64,000 nucleotides of DNA, from the NCBI GenBank assembly GCA_030435675.1, contig CM059621.1:5146001-5210000 (forward strand). Reading direction: 5' to 3'. The position numbers and the translations under genes are program-made. This DNA comes from Steinernema hermaphroditum. Taxonomy: Eukaryota > Nematoda > Chromadorea > Rhabditida > Steinernematidae. Of the stretch, positions 1-14,830 are shown one piece after another (position 1 is the first letter of the stretch; the number at the start of each line of letters is the position of its first letter). A model generated the notes under the pieces. That model made no database searches. It was not told where the DNA came from and saw only the letters and a list, made by a program, of their open reading frames with translations.

Positions 1-3000
1 CGATCAGGCTCGTGCAGTTCTACAAGATCCCATCATAAAAATGCTATGGTACTTTGGAGCAGGAGGGTCAGATGCAGAGCTTTTGGTATGAGCAAAGGCC
101 CTGCTGTCTCGAATTGAAAGTTTTGCAGGAAACTACGATAGTCCACAGTAAATCCAACGGGAATAGGCGCGTTCGATCAGGCTCGTGCAGTTCTACAAGA
201 TCCAATCATAAAAATAATATGGTACTTTGGAGCAGGAGGGTCAGATGCAGAGCTTTTGGTATGAGCAAGGGCCCTGCTGTCTCGAATTGAAAGTTTTGCA
301 GGAAACTAAGATAGTCCACAGGAAATCCAACGAGAGTAGGCGCGTTCGATCAGGCTCGTGCAGTTCTACAAGATCCAATCATAAAAATTGTATGGTTGGA
401 GCAGGAGGGTCAGATGCATAACTCTTTGTATGAACAAGGCCCTAACTGTCTCGAATTGAAAGTTTTGCAGGAAACTAAGATAGTCCACAGTAATCCCAAC
501 GGGAATAGGCGCGTTCGATCAGGCTCGTGCAGTTCTACAAGATCCAATCATAAAAATAATATGGTACTTTGGAGCAGGAGGGTCAGATGCAGAGCTTTTG
601 GTATGAGCAAGGGCCCTGCTGTCTCGAATTGAAAGTTTTGCAGGAAACTAAGATAGTCCACAGTAAATCCAACGGGAATAGGCGCGTTCGATCAGGCTCG
701 TGCAGTTCTACAAGATCCAATCATAAAAATTGAAGGTTGGAGAGGAGGGTCAGATGCATAACTCTTTGTATGAGCAAGGGCCCTGCTGTCTCGAATTGAA
801 AGTTTTGCAGGAAACTAAGATAGTCCACAGTAAATCCAACGGGAATAGGCGCGTTCGATCAGGCTCGTGCAGTTCTACAAGATCCAATCATAAAAATGAT
901 ATGGTACTTTGGAGCAGGAGGGTCAGATGCAGAGCTTTTGGTATGAGAAAGGGCCCTGCTGTCTCGAATTGAAAGTTTTGCAGGAAACTAAGATAGTCCA
1001 CAGTAAATCCAACGGGAATAGGCGCGTTCGATCAGGCTCGTGCAGTTCTACAAGATCCAATCATAAAAATGATATGGTACTTTGGAGCAGGAGGGTCAGA
1101 TGCAGAGCTTTTGGTATGAGAAAGGGCCCTGCTGTCTCGAATTGAAAGTTTTGCAGGAAACTACGATAGTCCACAGTAAATCCAACGGGAATAGGCGCGT
1201 TCGATCAGGCTCGTGCAGTTCTACAAGATCCAATCATAAAAATAATATGGTACTTTGGAGCAGGAGGGTCAGATGCAGAGCTTTTGGTATGAGCAAGGGC
1301 CCTGCTGTCTCGAATTGAAAGTTTTGCAGGAAACTAAGATAGTCCACAGGAAATCCAACGGGAATAGGCGCGTTCGATCAGGCTCGTGCAGTTCTACAAG
1401 ATCCAATCATAAAAATGATATGGTACTTTGGAGCAGGAGGGTCAGATGCAGAGCTTTTCGTATGAGAAAGGGCCCTGCTGTCTCGAATTGAAAGTTTTGC
1501 AGGAAACTACGATAGTCCACAGTAAATCCAACGGGAATAGGCGCGTTCGATCAGGCTCGTGCAGTTCTACAAGATCCAATCATAAAAATGATATGGTACT
1601 TTGGAGCAGGAGGGTCAGATGCAGAGCTTTTGGTATGAGAAAGGGCCCTGCTGTCTCGAATTGAAAGTTTTGCAGGAAACTAAGATAGTCCACAGTAAAT
1701 CCAACGGGAATAGGCGCGTTCGATCAGGCTCGTGCAGTTCTACAAGATACAATCATAAAAATAATATGGTACTTTGGAGCAGGAGGGTCAGATGCAGAGC
1801 TTTTGGTATGAGCAAAGGCCCTGCTGTCTCGAATTGAAAGTTTTGCAGGAAACTACGATAGTCCACAGTAAATCCAACGGGAATAGGCGTGTTCGATCAG
1901 GCTCGTGCAGTTCTACAAGATCCAATCATAAAAATAATATGGTACTTTGGAGCAGGAGGGTCAGATGCAGAGCTTTTGGTATGAGCAAGGGCCCTGCTGT
2001 CTCGAATTGAAAGTTTTGCAGGAAACTAAGATAGTCCACAGGAAATCCAACGAGAGTAGGCGCGTTCGATCAGGCTCGTGCAGTTCTACAAGATCCAATC
2101 ATAAAAATTGAATGGTGGAGAGGAGGGTCAGATGCATAACTCTTTGTATGAACAAGGCCCTAACTGTCTCGAATTGAAAGTTTTGCAGGAAACTAAGATA
2201 GTCCACAGTAATCCCAACGGGAATAGGCGCGTTCGATCAGGCTCGTGCAGTTCTACAAGATCCAATCATAAAAATAATATGGTACTTTGGAGCAGGAGGG
2301 TCAGATGCAGAGCTTTTGGTATGAGCAAGGGCCCTGCTGTCTCGAATTGAAAGTTTTGCAGGAAACTAAGATAGTCCACAGTAAATCCAACGGGAATAGG
2401 CGCGTTCGATCAGGCTCGTGCAGTTCTACAAGATCCAATCATAAAAATTGAAGGTTGGAGGGAGGGTCAGATGCATAACTCTTTGTATGAGCAAGGGCCC
2501 TGCTGTCTCGAATTGAAAGTTTTGCAGGAAACTAAGATAGTCCACAGTAAATCCAACGGGAATAGGCGCGTTCGATCAGGCTCGTGCAGTTCTACAAGAT
2601 CCAATCATAAAAATGATATGGTACTTTGGAGCAGGAGGGTCAGATGCAGAGCTTTTGGTATGAGAAAGGGCCCTGCTGTCTCGAATTGAAAGTTTTGCAG
2701 GAAACTAAGATAGTCCACAGTAAATCCAACGGGAATAGGCGCGTTCGATCAGGCTCGTGCAGTTCTACAAGATCCAATCATAAAAATGATATGGTACTTT
2801 GGAGCAGGAGGGTCAGATGCAGAGCTTTTGGTATGAGAAAGGGCCCTGCTGTCTCGAATTGAAAGTTTTGCAGGAAACTACGATAGTCCACAGTAAATCC
2901 AACGGGAATAGGCGCGTTCGATCAGGCTCGTGCAGTTCTACAAGATCCAATCATAAAAATAATATGGTACTTTGGAGCAGGAGGGTCAGATGCAGAGCTT

Positions 3001-6000
3001 TTGGTATGAGCAAGGGCCCTGCTGTCTCGAATTGAAAGTTTTGCAGGAAACTAAGATAGTCCACAGGAAATCCAACGGGAATAGGCGCGTTCGATCAGGC
3101 TCGTGCAGTTCTACAAGATCCAATCATAAAAATGATATGGTACTTTGGAGCAGGAGGGTCAGATGCAGAGCTTTTGGTATGAGAAAGGGCCCTGCTGTCT
3201 CGAATTGAAAGTTTTGCAGGAAACTACGATAGTCCACAGTAAATCCAACGGGAATAGGCGCGTTCGATCAGGCTCGTGCAGTTCTACAAGATCCAATCAT
3301 AAAAATGATATGGTACTTTGGAGCAGGAGGGTCAGATGCAGAGCTTTTGGTATGAGCAAGGGCCCTGCTGTCTCGAATTGAAAGTTTTGCAGGAAACTAA
3401 GATAGTCCACAGCAATCCCAACGGGAATAGGCGCGTTCGATCAGGCTCGTGCAGTTCTACAAGATCCCATCATAAAAATGCTATGGTACTTTGGAGCAGG
3501 AGGGTCAGATGCAGAGCTTTTGGTATGAGCAAGGGCCCTGCTGTCTCGAATTGAAAGTTTTGCAGGAAACTACGATAGTCCACAGTAAATCCAACGGGAA
3601 TAGGCGCGTTCGATCAGGCTCGTGCAGTTCTACAAGATCCAATCATAAAAATAATATGGTACTTTGGAGCAGGAGGGTCAGATGCAGAGCTTTTGGTATG
3701 AGCAAGGGCCCTGCTGTCTCGAATTGAAAGTTTTGCAGGAAACTAAGATAGTCCACAGGAAATCCAACGGGAATAGGCGCGTTCGATCAGGCTCGTGCAG
3801 TTCTACAAGATCCCATCATAAAAATGCTATGGTACTTTGGAGCAGGAGGGTCAGATGCAGAGCTTTTGGTATGAGCAAAGGCCCTGCTGTCTCGAATTGA
3901 AAGTTTTGCAGGAAACTACGATAGTCCACAGTAAATCCAACGGGAATAGGCGCGTTCGATCAGGCTCGTGCAGTTCTACAAGATCCACTCATAAAAATAA
4001 TATGGTACTTTGGAGCAGGAGGGTCAGATGCAGAGCTTTTGGTATGAGCAAAGGCCCTGCTGTCTCGAATTGAAAGTTTTGCAGGAAACTAAGATAGTCC
4101 ACAGTAAATCCAACGGGAATAGGCGCGTTCGATCAGGCTCGTGCAGTTCTACAAGATCCAATCATAAAAATTGAAGTGGAGGGGTCAGATGCATAACTCT
4201 TTGTATGAACAAGGCCCTAACTGTCTCGAATTGAAAGTTTTGCAGGAAACTAAGATAGTCCACAGTAATCCCAACGGGAATAGGCGCGTTCGATCAGGCT
4301 CGTGCAGTTCTACAAGATCCAATCATAAAAATAATATGGTACTTTGGAGCAGGAGGGTCAGATGCAGAGCTTTTGGTATGAGCAAGGGCCCTGCTGTCTC
4401 GAATTGAAAGTTTTGCAGGAAACTACGATAGTCCACAGTAAATCCAACGGGAATAGGCGCGTTCGATCAGGCTCGTGCAGTTCTACAAGATCCAATCATA
4501 AAAATTGAAGTGGAGGGGTCAGATGCATAACTCTTTGTATGAACAAGGCCCTAACTGTCTCGAATTGAAAGTTTTGCAGGAAACTAAGATAGTCCACAGT
4601 AATCCCAACGGGAATAGGCGCGTTCGATCAGGCTCGTGCAGTTCTACAAGATCCAATCATAAAAATAATATGGTACTTTGGAGCAGGAGGGTCAGATGCA
4701 GAGCTTTTGGTATGAGCAAGGGCCCTGCTGTCTCGAATTGAAAGTTTTGCAGGAAACTAAGATAGTCCACAGGAAATCCAACGGGAATAGGCGCGTTCGA
4801 TCAGGCTCGTGCAGTTCTACAAGATCCCATCATAAAAATGCTATGGTACTTTGGAGCAGGAGGGTCAGATGCAGAGCTTTTGGTATGAGCAAAGGCCCTG
4901 CTGTCTCGAATTGAAAGTTTTGCAGGAAACTACGATAGTCCACAGTAAATCCAACGGGAATAGGCGCGTTCGATCAGGCTCGTGCAGTTCTACAAGATCC
5001 AATCATAAAAATAATATGGTACTTTGGAGCAGGAGGGTCAGATGCAGAGCTTTTGGTATGAGCAAGGGCCCTGCTGTCTCGAATTGAAAGTTTTGCAGGA
5101 AACTACGATAGTCCACAGTAAATCCAACGGGAATAGGCGCGTTCGATCAGGCTCGTGCAGTTCTACAAGATCCAATCATAAAAATAATATGGTACTTTGG
5201 AGCAGGAGGGTCAGATGCAGAGCTTTTGGTATGAGCAAGGGCCCTGCTGTCTCGAATTGAAAGTTTTGCAGGAAACTAAGATAGTCCACAGTAAATCCAA
5301 CGGGAATAGGCGCGTTCGATCAGGCTCGTGCAGTTCTACAAGATCCAATCATAAAAATGATATGGTACTTTGGAGCAGGAGGGTCAGATGCAGAGCTTTT
5401 GGTATGAGAAAGGGCCCTGCTGTCTCGAATTGAAAGTTTTGCAGGAAACTACGATAGTCCACAGTAAATCCAACGGGAATAGGCGCGTTCGATCAGGCTC
5501 GTGCAGTTCTACAAGATCCAATCATAAAAATGATATGGTACTTTGGAGCAGGAGGGTCAGATGCAGAGCTTTTGGTATGAGAAAGGGCCCTGCTGTCTCG
5601 AATTGAAAGTTTTGCAGGAAACTACGATAGTCCACAGTAAATCCAACGGGAATAGGCGCGTTCGATCAGGCTCGTGCAGTTCTACAAGATCCAATCATAA
5701 AAATAATATGGTACTTTGGAGCAGGAGGGTCAGATGCAGAGCTTTTGGTATGAGCAAGGGCCCTGCTGTCTCGAATTGAAAGTTTTGCAGGAAACTAAGA
5801 TAGTCCACAGGAAATCCAACGAGAGTAGGCGCGTTCGATCAGGCTCGTGCAGTTCTACAAGATCCAATCATAAAAATTGATATGGTATTGGAGCAGGAGG
5901 GTCAGATGCATAACTCTTTGTATGAACAAGGCCCTAACTGTCTCGAATTGAAAGTTTTGCAGGAAACTAAGATAGTCCACAGTAAATCCAACGGGAATAG

Positions 6001-9000
6001 GCGCGTTCGATCAGGCTCGTGCAGTTCTACAAGATCCAATCATAAAAATGATATGGTACTTTGGAGCAGGAGGGTCAGATGCAGAGCTTTTGGTATGAGA
6101 AAGGGCCCTGCTGTCTCGAATTGAAAGTTTTGCAGGAAACTAAGATAGTCCACAGTAAATCCAACGGGAATAGGCGCGTTCGATCAGGCTCGTGCAGTTC
6201 TACAAGATCCAATCATAAAAATAATATGGTACTTTGGAGCAGGAGGGTCAGATGCAGAGCTTTTGGTATGAGCAAGGGCCCTGCTGTCTCGAATTGAAAG
6301 TTTTGCAGGAAACTACGATAGTCCACAGTAAATCCAACGGGAATAGGCGCGTTCGATCAGGCTCGTGCAGTTCTACAAGATCCAATCATAAAAATAATAT
6401 GGTACTTTGGAGCAGGAGGGTCAGATGCAGAGCTTTTGGTATGAGCAAGGGCCCTGCTGTCTCGAATTGAAAGTTTTGCAGGAAACTAAGATAGTCCACA
6501 GGAAATCCAACGAGAGTAGGCGCGTTCGATCAGGCTCGTGCAGTTCTACAAGATCCAATCATAAAAATGATATGGTACTTTGGAGCAGGAGGGTCAGATG
6601 CATAACTCTTTGTATGAACAAGGCCCTAACTGTCTCGAATTGAAAGTTTTGCAGGAAACTAAGATAGTCCACAGTAAATCCAACGGGAATAGGCGCGTTC
6701 GATCAGGCTCGTGCAGTTCTACAAGATCCAATCATAAAAATGATATGGTACTTTGGAGCAGGAGGGTCAGATGCAGAGCTTTTGGTATGAGAAAGGGCCC
6801 TGCTGTCTCGAATTGAAAGTTTTGCAGGAAACTAAGATAGTCCACAGTAAATCCAACGGGAATAGGCGCGTTCGATCAGGCTCGTGCAGTTCTACAAGAT
6901 CCAATCATAAAAATAATATGGTACTTTGGAGCAGGAGGGTCAGATGCAGAGCTTTTGGTATGAGCAAGGGCCCTGCTGTCTCGAATTGAAAGTTTTGCAG
7001 GAAACTAAGATAGTCCACAGTAAATCCAACGGGAATAGGCGCGTTCGATCAGGCTCGTGCAGTTCTACAAGATCCAATCATAAAAATGATATGGTACTTT
7101 GGAGCAGGAGGGTCAGATGCAGAGCTTTTGGTATGAGCAAGGGCCCTGACTGTCTCGAATTGAAAGTTTTGCAGGAAACTACGATAGTCCACAGTAAATC
7201 CAACGGGAATAGGCGCGTTCGATCAGGCTCGTGCAGTTCTACAAGATCCAATCATAAAAATGATATGGTACTTTGGAGCAGGAGGGTCAGATGCAGAGCT
7301 TTTGGTATGAGCAAGGGCCCTGACTGTCTCGAATTGAAAGTTTTGCAGGAAACTAAGATAGTCCACAGTAAATCCAACGGGAATAGGCGCGTTCGATCAG
7401 GCTCGTGCAGTTCTACAAGATCCAATCATAAAAATGATATGGTACTTTGGAGCAGGAGGGTCAGATGCAGAGCTTTTGGTATGAGAAAGGGCCCTGCTGT
7501 CTCGAATTGAAAGTTTTGCAGGAAACTACGATAGTCCACAGTAAATCCAACGGGAATAGGCGCGTTCGATCAGGCTCGTGCAGTTCTACAAGATCCAATC
7601 ATAAAAATAATATGGTACTTTGGAGCAGGAGGGTCAGATGCAGAGCTTTTGGTATGAGCAAGGGCCCTGCTGTCTCGAATTGAAAGTTTTGCAGGAAACT
7701 AAGATAGTCCACAGTAAATCCAACGGGAATAGGCGCGTTCGATCAGGCTCGTGCAGTTCTACAAGATCCAATCATAAAAATGATATGGTACTTTGGAGCA
7801 GGAGGGTCAGATGCAGAGCTTTTGGTATGAGCAAGGGCCCTGCTGTCTCGAATTGAAAGTTTTGCAGGAAACTAAGATAGTCCACAGTAAATCCAACGGG
7901 AATAGGCGCGTTCGATCAGGCTCGTGCAGTTCTACAAGATCCAATCATAAAAATAATATGGTACTTTGGAGCAGGAGGGTCAGATGCAGAGCTTTTGGTA
8001 TGAGCAAGGGCCCTGCTGTCTCGAATTGAAAGTTTTGCAGGAAACTAAGATAGTCCACAGGAAATCCAACGGGAATAGGCGCGTTCGATCAGGCTCGTGC
8101 AGTTCTACAAGATCCAATCATAAAAATGATATGGTACTTTGGAGCAGGAGGGTCAGATGCAGAGCTTTTGGTATGAGAAAGGGCCCTGCTGTCTCGAATT
8201 GAAAGTTTTGCAGGAAACTACGATAGTCCACAGTAAATCCAACGGGAATAGGCGCGTTCGATCAGGCTCGTGCAGTTCTACAAGATCCAATCATAAAAAT
8301 GATATGGTACTTTGGAGCAGGAGGGTCAGATGCAGAGCTTTTGGTATGAGCAAGGGCCCTGCTGTCTCGAATTGAAAGTTTTGCAGGAAACTACGATAGT
8401 CCACAGTAAATCCAACGGGAATAGGCGCGTTCGATCAGGCTCGTGCAGTTCTACAAGATCCAATCATAAAAATAATATGGTACTTTGGAGCAGGAGGGTC
8501 AGATGCAGAGCTTTTGGTATGAGCAAGGGCCCTGCTGTCTCGAATTGAAAGTTTTGCAGGAAACTAAGATAGTCCACAGTAAATCCAACGGGAATAGGCG
8601 CGTTCGATCAGGCTCGTGCAGTTCTACAAGATCCAATCATAAAAATGATATGGTACTTTGGAGCAGGAGGGTCAGATGCAGAGCTTTTGGTATGAGCAAG
8701 GGCCCTGCTGTCTCGAATTGAAAGTTTTGCAGGAAACTAAGATAGTCCACAGTAAATCCAACGGGAATAGGCGCGTTCGATCAGGCTCGTGCAGTTCTAC
8801 AAGATCCAATCATAAAAATGATATGGTACTTTGGAGCAGGAGGGTCAGATGCAGAGCTTTTGGTATGAGCAAGGGCCCTGCTGTCTCGAATTGAAAGTTT
8901 TGCAGGAAACTACGATAGTCCACAGTAAATCCAACGGGAATAGGCGCGTTCGATCAGGCTCGTGCAGTTCTACAAGATCCAATCATAAAAATGATATGGT

Positions 9001-12000
9001 ACTTTGGAGCAGGAGGGTCAGATGCAGAGCTTTTGGTATGAGCAAGGGCCCTGCTGTCTCGAATTGAAAGTTTTGCAGGAAACTACGATAGTCCACAGTA
9101 AATCCAACGGGAATAGGCGCGTTCGATCAGGCTCGTGCAGTTCTACAAGATCCAATCATAAAAATGATATGGTACTTTGGAGCAGGAGGGTCAGATGCAG
9201 AGCTTTTGGTATGAGCAAGGGCCCTGCTGTCTCGAATTGAAAGTTTTGCAGGAAACTAAGATAGTCCACAGTAAATCCAACGGGAATAGGCGCGTTCGAT
9301 CAGGCTCGTGCAGTTCTACAAGATCCAATCATAAAAATGATATGGTACTTTGGAGCAGGAGGGTCAGATGCAGAGCTTTTGGTATGAGAAAGGGCCCTGC
9401 TGTCTCGAATTGAAAGTTTTGCAGGAAACTACGATAGTCCACAGTAAATCCAACGGGAATAGGCGCGTTCGATCAGGCTCGTGCAGTTCTACAAGATCCA
9501 ATCATAAAAATGATATGGTACTTTGGAGCAGGAGGGTCAGATGCAGAGCTTTTGGTATGAGCAAGGGCCCTGCTGTCTCGAATTGAAAGTTTTGCAGGAA
9601 ACTAAGATAGTCCACAGTAAATCCAACGGGAATAGGCGCGTTCGATCAGGCTCGTGCAGTTCTACAAGATCCAATCATAAAAATGATATGGTACTTTGGA
9701 GCAGGAGGGTCAGATGCAGAGCTTTTGGTATGAGCAAGGGCCCTGCTGTCTCGAATTGAAAGTTTTGCAGGAAACTAAGATAGTCCACAGTAAATCCAAC
9801 GGGAATAGGCGCGTTCGATCAGGCTCGTGCAGTTCTACAAGATCCAATCATAAAAATGATATGGTACTTTGGAGCAGGAGGGTCAGATGCAGAGCTTTTG
9901 GTATGAGCAAGGGCCCTGCTGTCTCGAATTGAAAGTTTTGCAGGAAACTAAGATAGTCCACAGTAAATCCAACGGGAATAGGCGCGTTCGATCAGGCTCG
10001 TGCAGTTCTACAAGATCCAATCATAAAAATGATATGGTACTTTGGAGCAGGAGGGTCAGATGCAGAGCTTTTGGTATGAGCAAGGGCCCTGCTGTCTCGA
10101 ATTGAAAGTTTTGCAGGAAACTAAGATAGTCCACAGTAAATCCAACGGGAATAGGCGCGTTCGATCAGGCTCGTGCAGTTCTACAAGATCCAATCATAAA
10201 AATAATATGGTACTTTGGAGCAGGAGGGTCAGATGCAGAGCTTTTGGTATGAGCAAGGGCCCTGCTGTCTCGAATTGAAAGTTTTGCAGGAAACTACGAT
10301 AGTCCACAGTAAATCCAACGGGAATAGGCGCGTTCGATCAGGCTCGTGCAGTTCTACAAGATCCAATCATAAAAATGATATGGTACTTTGGAGCAGGAGG
10401 GTCAGATGCAGAGCTTTTGGTATGAGCAAGGGCCCTAACTGTCTCGAATTGAAAGTTTTGCAGGAAACTAAGATAGTCCACAGTAAATCCAACGGGAATA
10501 GGCGCGTTCGATCAGGCTCGTGCAGTTCTACAAGATCCAATCATAAAAATGATATGGTACTTTGGAGCAGGAGGGTCAGATGCAGAGCTTTTGGTATGAG
10601 CAAGGGCCCTGCTGTCTCGAATTGAAAGTTTTGCAGGAAACTAAGATAGTCCACAGTAAATCCAACGGGAATAGGCGCGTTCGATCAGGCTCGTGCAGTT
10701 CTACAAGATCCAATCATAAAAATAATATGGTACTTTGGAGCAGGAGGGTCAGATGCAGAGCTTTTGGTATGAGCAAGGGCCCTGCTGTCTCGAATTGAAA
10801 GTTTTGCAGGAAACTAAGATAGTCCACAGTAAATCCAACGGGAATAGGCGCGTTCGATCAGGCTCGTGCAGTTCTACAAGATCCAATCATAAAAATGATA
10901 TGGTACTTTGGAGCAGGAGGGTCAGATGCAGAGCTTTTGGTATGAGCAAGGGCCCTGCTGTCTCGAATTGAAAGTTTTGCAGGAAACTAAGATAGTCCAC
11001 AGTAAATCCAACGGGAATAGGCGCGTTCGATCAGGCTCGTGCAGTTCTACAAGATCCAATCATAAAAATAATATGGTACTTTGGAGCAGGAGGGTCAGAT
11101 GCAGAGCTTTTGGTATGAGCAAGGGCCCTAACTGTCTCGAATTGAAAGTTTTGCAGGAAACTAAGATAGTCCACAGTAAATCCAACGGGAATAGGCGCGT
11201 TCGATCAGGCTCGTGCAGTTCTACAAGATCCAATCATAAAAATGATATGGTACTTTGGAGCAGGAGGGTCAGATGCAGAGCTTTTGGTATGAGAAAGGGC
11301 CCTGCTGTCTCGAATTGAAAGTTTTGCAGGAAACTAAGATAGTCCACAGTAAATCCAACGGGAATAGGCGCGTTCGATCAGGCTCGTGCAGTTCTACAAG
11401 ATCCAATCATAAAAATGATATGGTACTTTGGAGCAGGAGGGTCAGATGCAGAGCTTTTGGTATGAGCAAGGGCCCTGCTGTCTCGAATTGAAAGTTTTGC
11501 AGGAAACTAAGATAGTCCACAGTAAATCCAACGGGAATAGGCGCGTTCGATCAGGCTCGTGCAGTTCTACAAGATCCAATCATAAAAATGATATGGTACT
11601 TTGGAGCAGGAGGGTCAGATGCAGAGCTTTTGGTATGAGCAAGGGCCCTACTGTCTCGAATTGAAAGTTTTGCAGGAAACTAAGATAGTCCACAGTAAAT
11701 CCAACGGGAATAGGCGCGTTCGATCAGGCTCGTGCAGTTCTACAAGATCCAATCATAAAAATGCTATGGTACTTTGGAGCAGGAGGGTCAGATGCAGAGC
11801 TTTTGGTATGAGCAAGGGCCCTAACTGTCTCGAATTGAAAGTTTTGCAGGAAACTAAGATAGTCCACAGTAAATCCAACGGGAATAGGCGCGTTCGATCA
11901 GGCTCGTGCAGTTCTACAAGATCCAATCATAAAAATGATATGGTACTTTGGAGCAGGAGGGTCAGATGCAGAGCTTTTGGTATGAGCAAGGGCCCTGCTG

Positions 12001-14830
12001 TCTCGAATTGAAAGTTTTGCAGGAAACTAAGATAGTCCACAGTAAATCCAACGGGAATAGGCGCGTTCGATCAGGCTCGTGCAGTTCTACAAGATCCAAT
12101 CATAAAAATAATATGGTACTTTGGAGCAGGAGGGTCAGATGCAGAGCTTTTGGTATGAGCAAGGGCCCTGCTGTCTCGAATTGAAAGTTTTGCAGGAAAC
12201 TAAGATAGTCCACAGTAAATCCAACGGGAATAGGCGCGTTCGATCAGGCTCGTGCAGTTCTACAAGATCCAATCATAAAAATAATATGGTACTTTGGAGC
12301 AGGAGGGTCAGATGCAGAGCTTTTGGTATGAGCAAGGGCCCTGCTGTCTCGAATTGAAAGTTTTGCAGGAAACTAAGATAGTCCACAGTAAATCCAACGG
12401 GAATAGGCGCGTTCGATCAGGCTCGTGCAGTTCTACAAGATCCAATCATAAAAATGATATGGTACTTTGGAGCAGGAGGGTCAGATGCAGAGCTTTTGGT
12501 ATGAGCAAGGGCCCTGCTGTCTCGAATTGAAAGTTTTGCAGGAAACTAAGATAGTCCACAGTAAATCCAACGGGAATAGGCGCGTTCGATCAGGCTCGTG
12601 CAGTTCTACAAGATCCAATCATAAAAATAATATGGTACTTTGGAGCAGGAGGGTCAGATGCAGAGCTTTTGGTATGAGCAAGGGCCCTGCTGTCTCGAAT
12701 TGAAAGTTTTGCAGGAAACTAAGATAGTCCACAGTAAATCCAACGGGAATAGGCGCGTTCGATCAGGCTCGTGCAGTTCTACAAGATCCAATCATAAAAA
12801 TGATATGGTACTTTGGAGCAGGAGGGTCAGATGCAGAGCTTTTGGTATGAGCAAGGGCCCTAACTGTCTCGAATTGAAAGTTTTGCAGGAAACTAAGATA
12901 GTCCACAGTAAATCCAACGGGAATAGGCGCGTTCGATCAGGCTCGTGCAGTTCTACAAGATCCAATCATAAAAATGATATGGTACTTTGGAGCAGGAGGG
13001 TCAGATGCAGAGCTTTTGGTATGAGAAAGGGCCCTGCTGTCTCGAATTGAAAGTTTTGCAGGAAACTAAGATAGTCCACAGTAAATCCAACGGGAATAGG
13101 CGCGTTCGATCAGGCTCGTGCAGTTCTACAAGATCCAATCATAAAAATAATATGGTACTTTGGAGCAGGAGGGTCAGATGCAGAGCTTTTGGTATGAGCA
13201 AGGGCCCTGCTGTCTCGAATTGAAAGTTTTGCAGGAAACTAAGATAGTCCACAGTAAATCCAACGGGAATAGGCGCGTTCGATCAGGCTCGTGCAGTTCT
13301 ACAAGATCCAATCATAAAAATGATATGGTACTTTGGAGCAGGAGGGTCAGATGCAGAGCTTTTGGTATGAGCAAGGGCCCTGACTGTCTCGAATTGAAAG
13401 TTTTGCAGGAAACTAAGATAGTCCACAGTAAATCCAACGGGAATAGGCGCGTTCGATCAGGCTCGTGCAGTTCTACAAGATCCAATCATAAAAATGATAT
13501 GGTACTTTGGAGCAGGAGGGTCAGATGCAGAGCTTTTGGTATGAGCAAGGGCCCTAACTGTCTCGAATTGAAAGTTTTGCAGGAAACTAAGATAGTCCAC
13601 AGTAAATCCAACGGGAATAGGCGCGTTCGATCAGGCTCGTGCAGTTCTACAAGATCCAATCATAAAAATGATATGGTACTTTGGAGCAGGAGGGTCAGAT
13701 GCAGAGCTTTTGGTATGAGCAAGGGCCCTGCTGTCTCGAATTGAAAGTTTTGCAGGAAACTAAGATAGTCCACAGTAAATCCAACGGGAATAGGCGCGTT
13801 CGATCAGGCTCGTGCAGTTCTACAAGATCCAATCATAAAAATGATATGGTACTTTGGAGCAGGAGGGTCAGATGCAGAGCTTTTGGTATGAGCAAGGGCC
13901 CTGCTGTCTCGAATTGAAAGTTTTGCAGGAAACTAAGATAGTCCACAGTAAATCCAACGGGAATAGGCGCGTTCGATCAGGCTCGTGCAGTTCTACAAGA
14001 TCCAATCATAAAAATGATATGGTACTTTGGAGCAGGAGGGTCAGATGCAGAGCTTTTGGTATGAGCAAGGGCCCTGCTGTCTCGAATTGAAAGTTTTGCA
14101 GGAAACTAAGATAGTCCACAGTAAATCCAACGGGAATAGGCGCGTTCGATCAGGCTCGTGCAGTTCTACAAGATCCAATCATAAAAATGCTATGGTACTT
14201 TGGAGCAGGAGGGTCAGATGCAGAGCTTTTGGTATGAGCAAGGGCCCTGCTGTCTCGAATTGAAAGTTTTGCAGGAAACTAAGATAGTCCACAGTAAATC
14301 CAACGGGAATAGGCGCGTTCGATCAGGCTCGTGCAGTTCTACAAGATCCAATCATAAAAATGATATGGTACTTTGGAGCAGGAGGGTCAGATGCAGAGCT
14401 TTTGGTATGAACAAGGGCCCTGCTGTCTCGAATTGAAAGTTTTGCAGGAAACTAAGATAGTCCACAGTAAATCCAACGGGAATAGGCGCGTTCGATCAGG
14501 CTCGTGCAGTTCTACAAGATCCAATCATAAAAATGATATGGTACTTTGGAGCAGGAGGGTCAGATGCAGAGCTTTTGGTATGAGCAAGGGCCCTGCTGTC
14601 TCGAATTGAAAGTTTTGCAGGAAACTAAGATAGTCCACAGTAAATCCAACGGGAATAGGCGCGTTCGATCAGGCTCGTGCAGTTCTACAAGATCCAATCA
14701 TAAAAATGATATGGTACTTTGGAGCAGGAGGGTCAGATGCAGAGCTTTTGGTATGAGCAAGGGCCCTGCTGTCTCGAATTGAAAGTTTTGCAGGAAACTA
14801 AGATAGTCCACAGGAAATCCAACGGGAGTA
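1..14830. repeat. Satellite domain I (mixed AATGAT/AATAAT monomers)
   Basis: In this domain the monomer junction reads mostly AATGAT or AATAAT, and almost all copies carry GGGAATAGG. Both AAGATAGTCC and ACGATAGTCC forms are interspersed. Up to about 6.6 kb it also contains shortened or divergent monomers in which the GAGCTTTTGG segment is replaced by CATAACTCTTTGTATGAACA (near 396, 730, 2108, 2471, 4171, 4505, 5882 and 6580). Some of these lack about a dozen bases after AATCATAAAAATT. From about 6.9 to 14.8 kb the array is more uniform. Confidence 0.8.

Noticed and set aside
54..14782. Dozens of 78-136 aa reading frames as a repeat-protein gene family
   Set aside because: They are the same frame re-entered once per 173-bp satellite unit. 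The unit is not a multiple of 3, so frames break each time. The longer 136- and 194-aa frames arise only where a one-base insertion makes a 174-bp unit.
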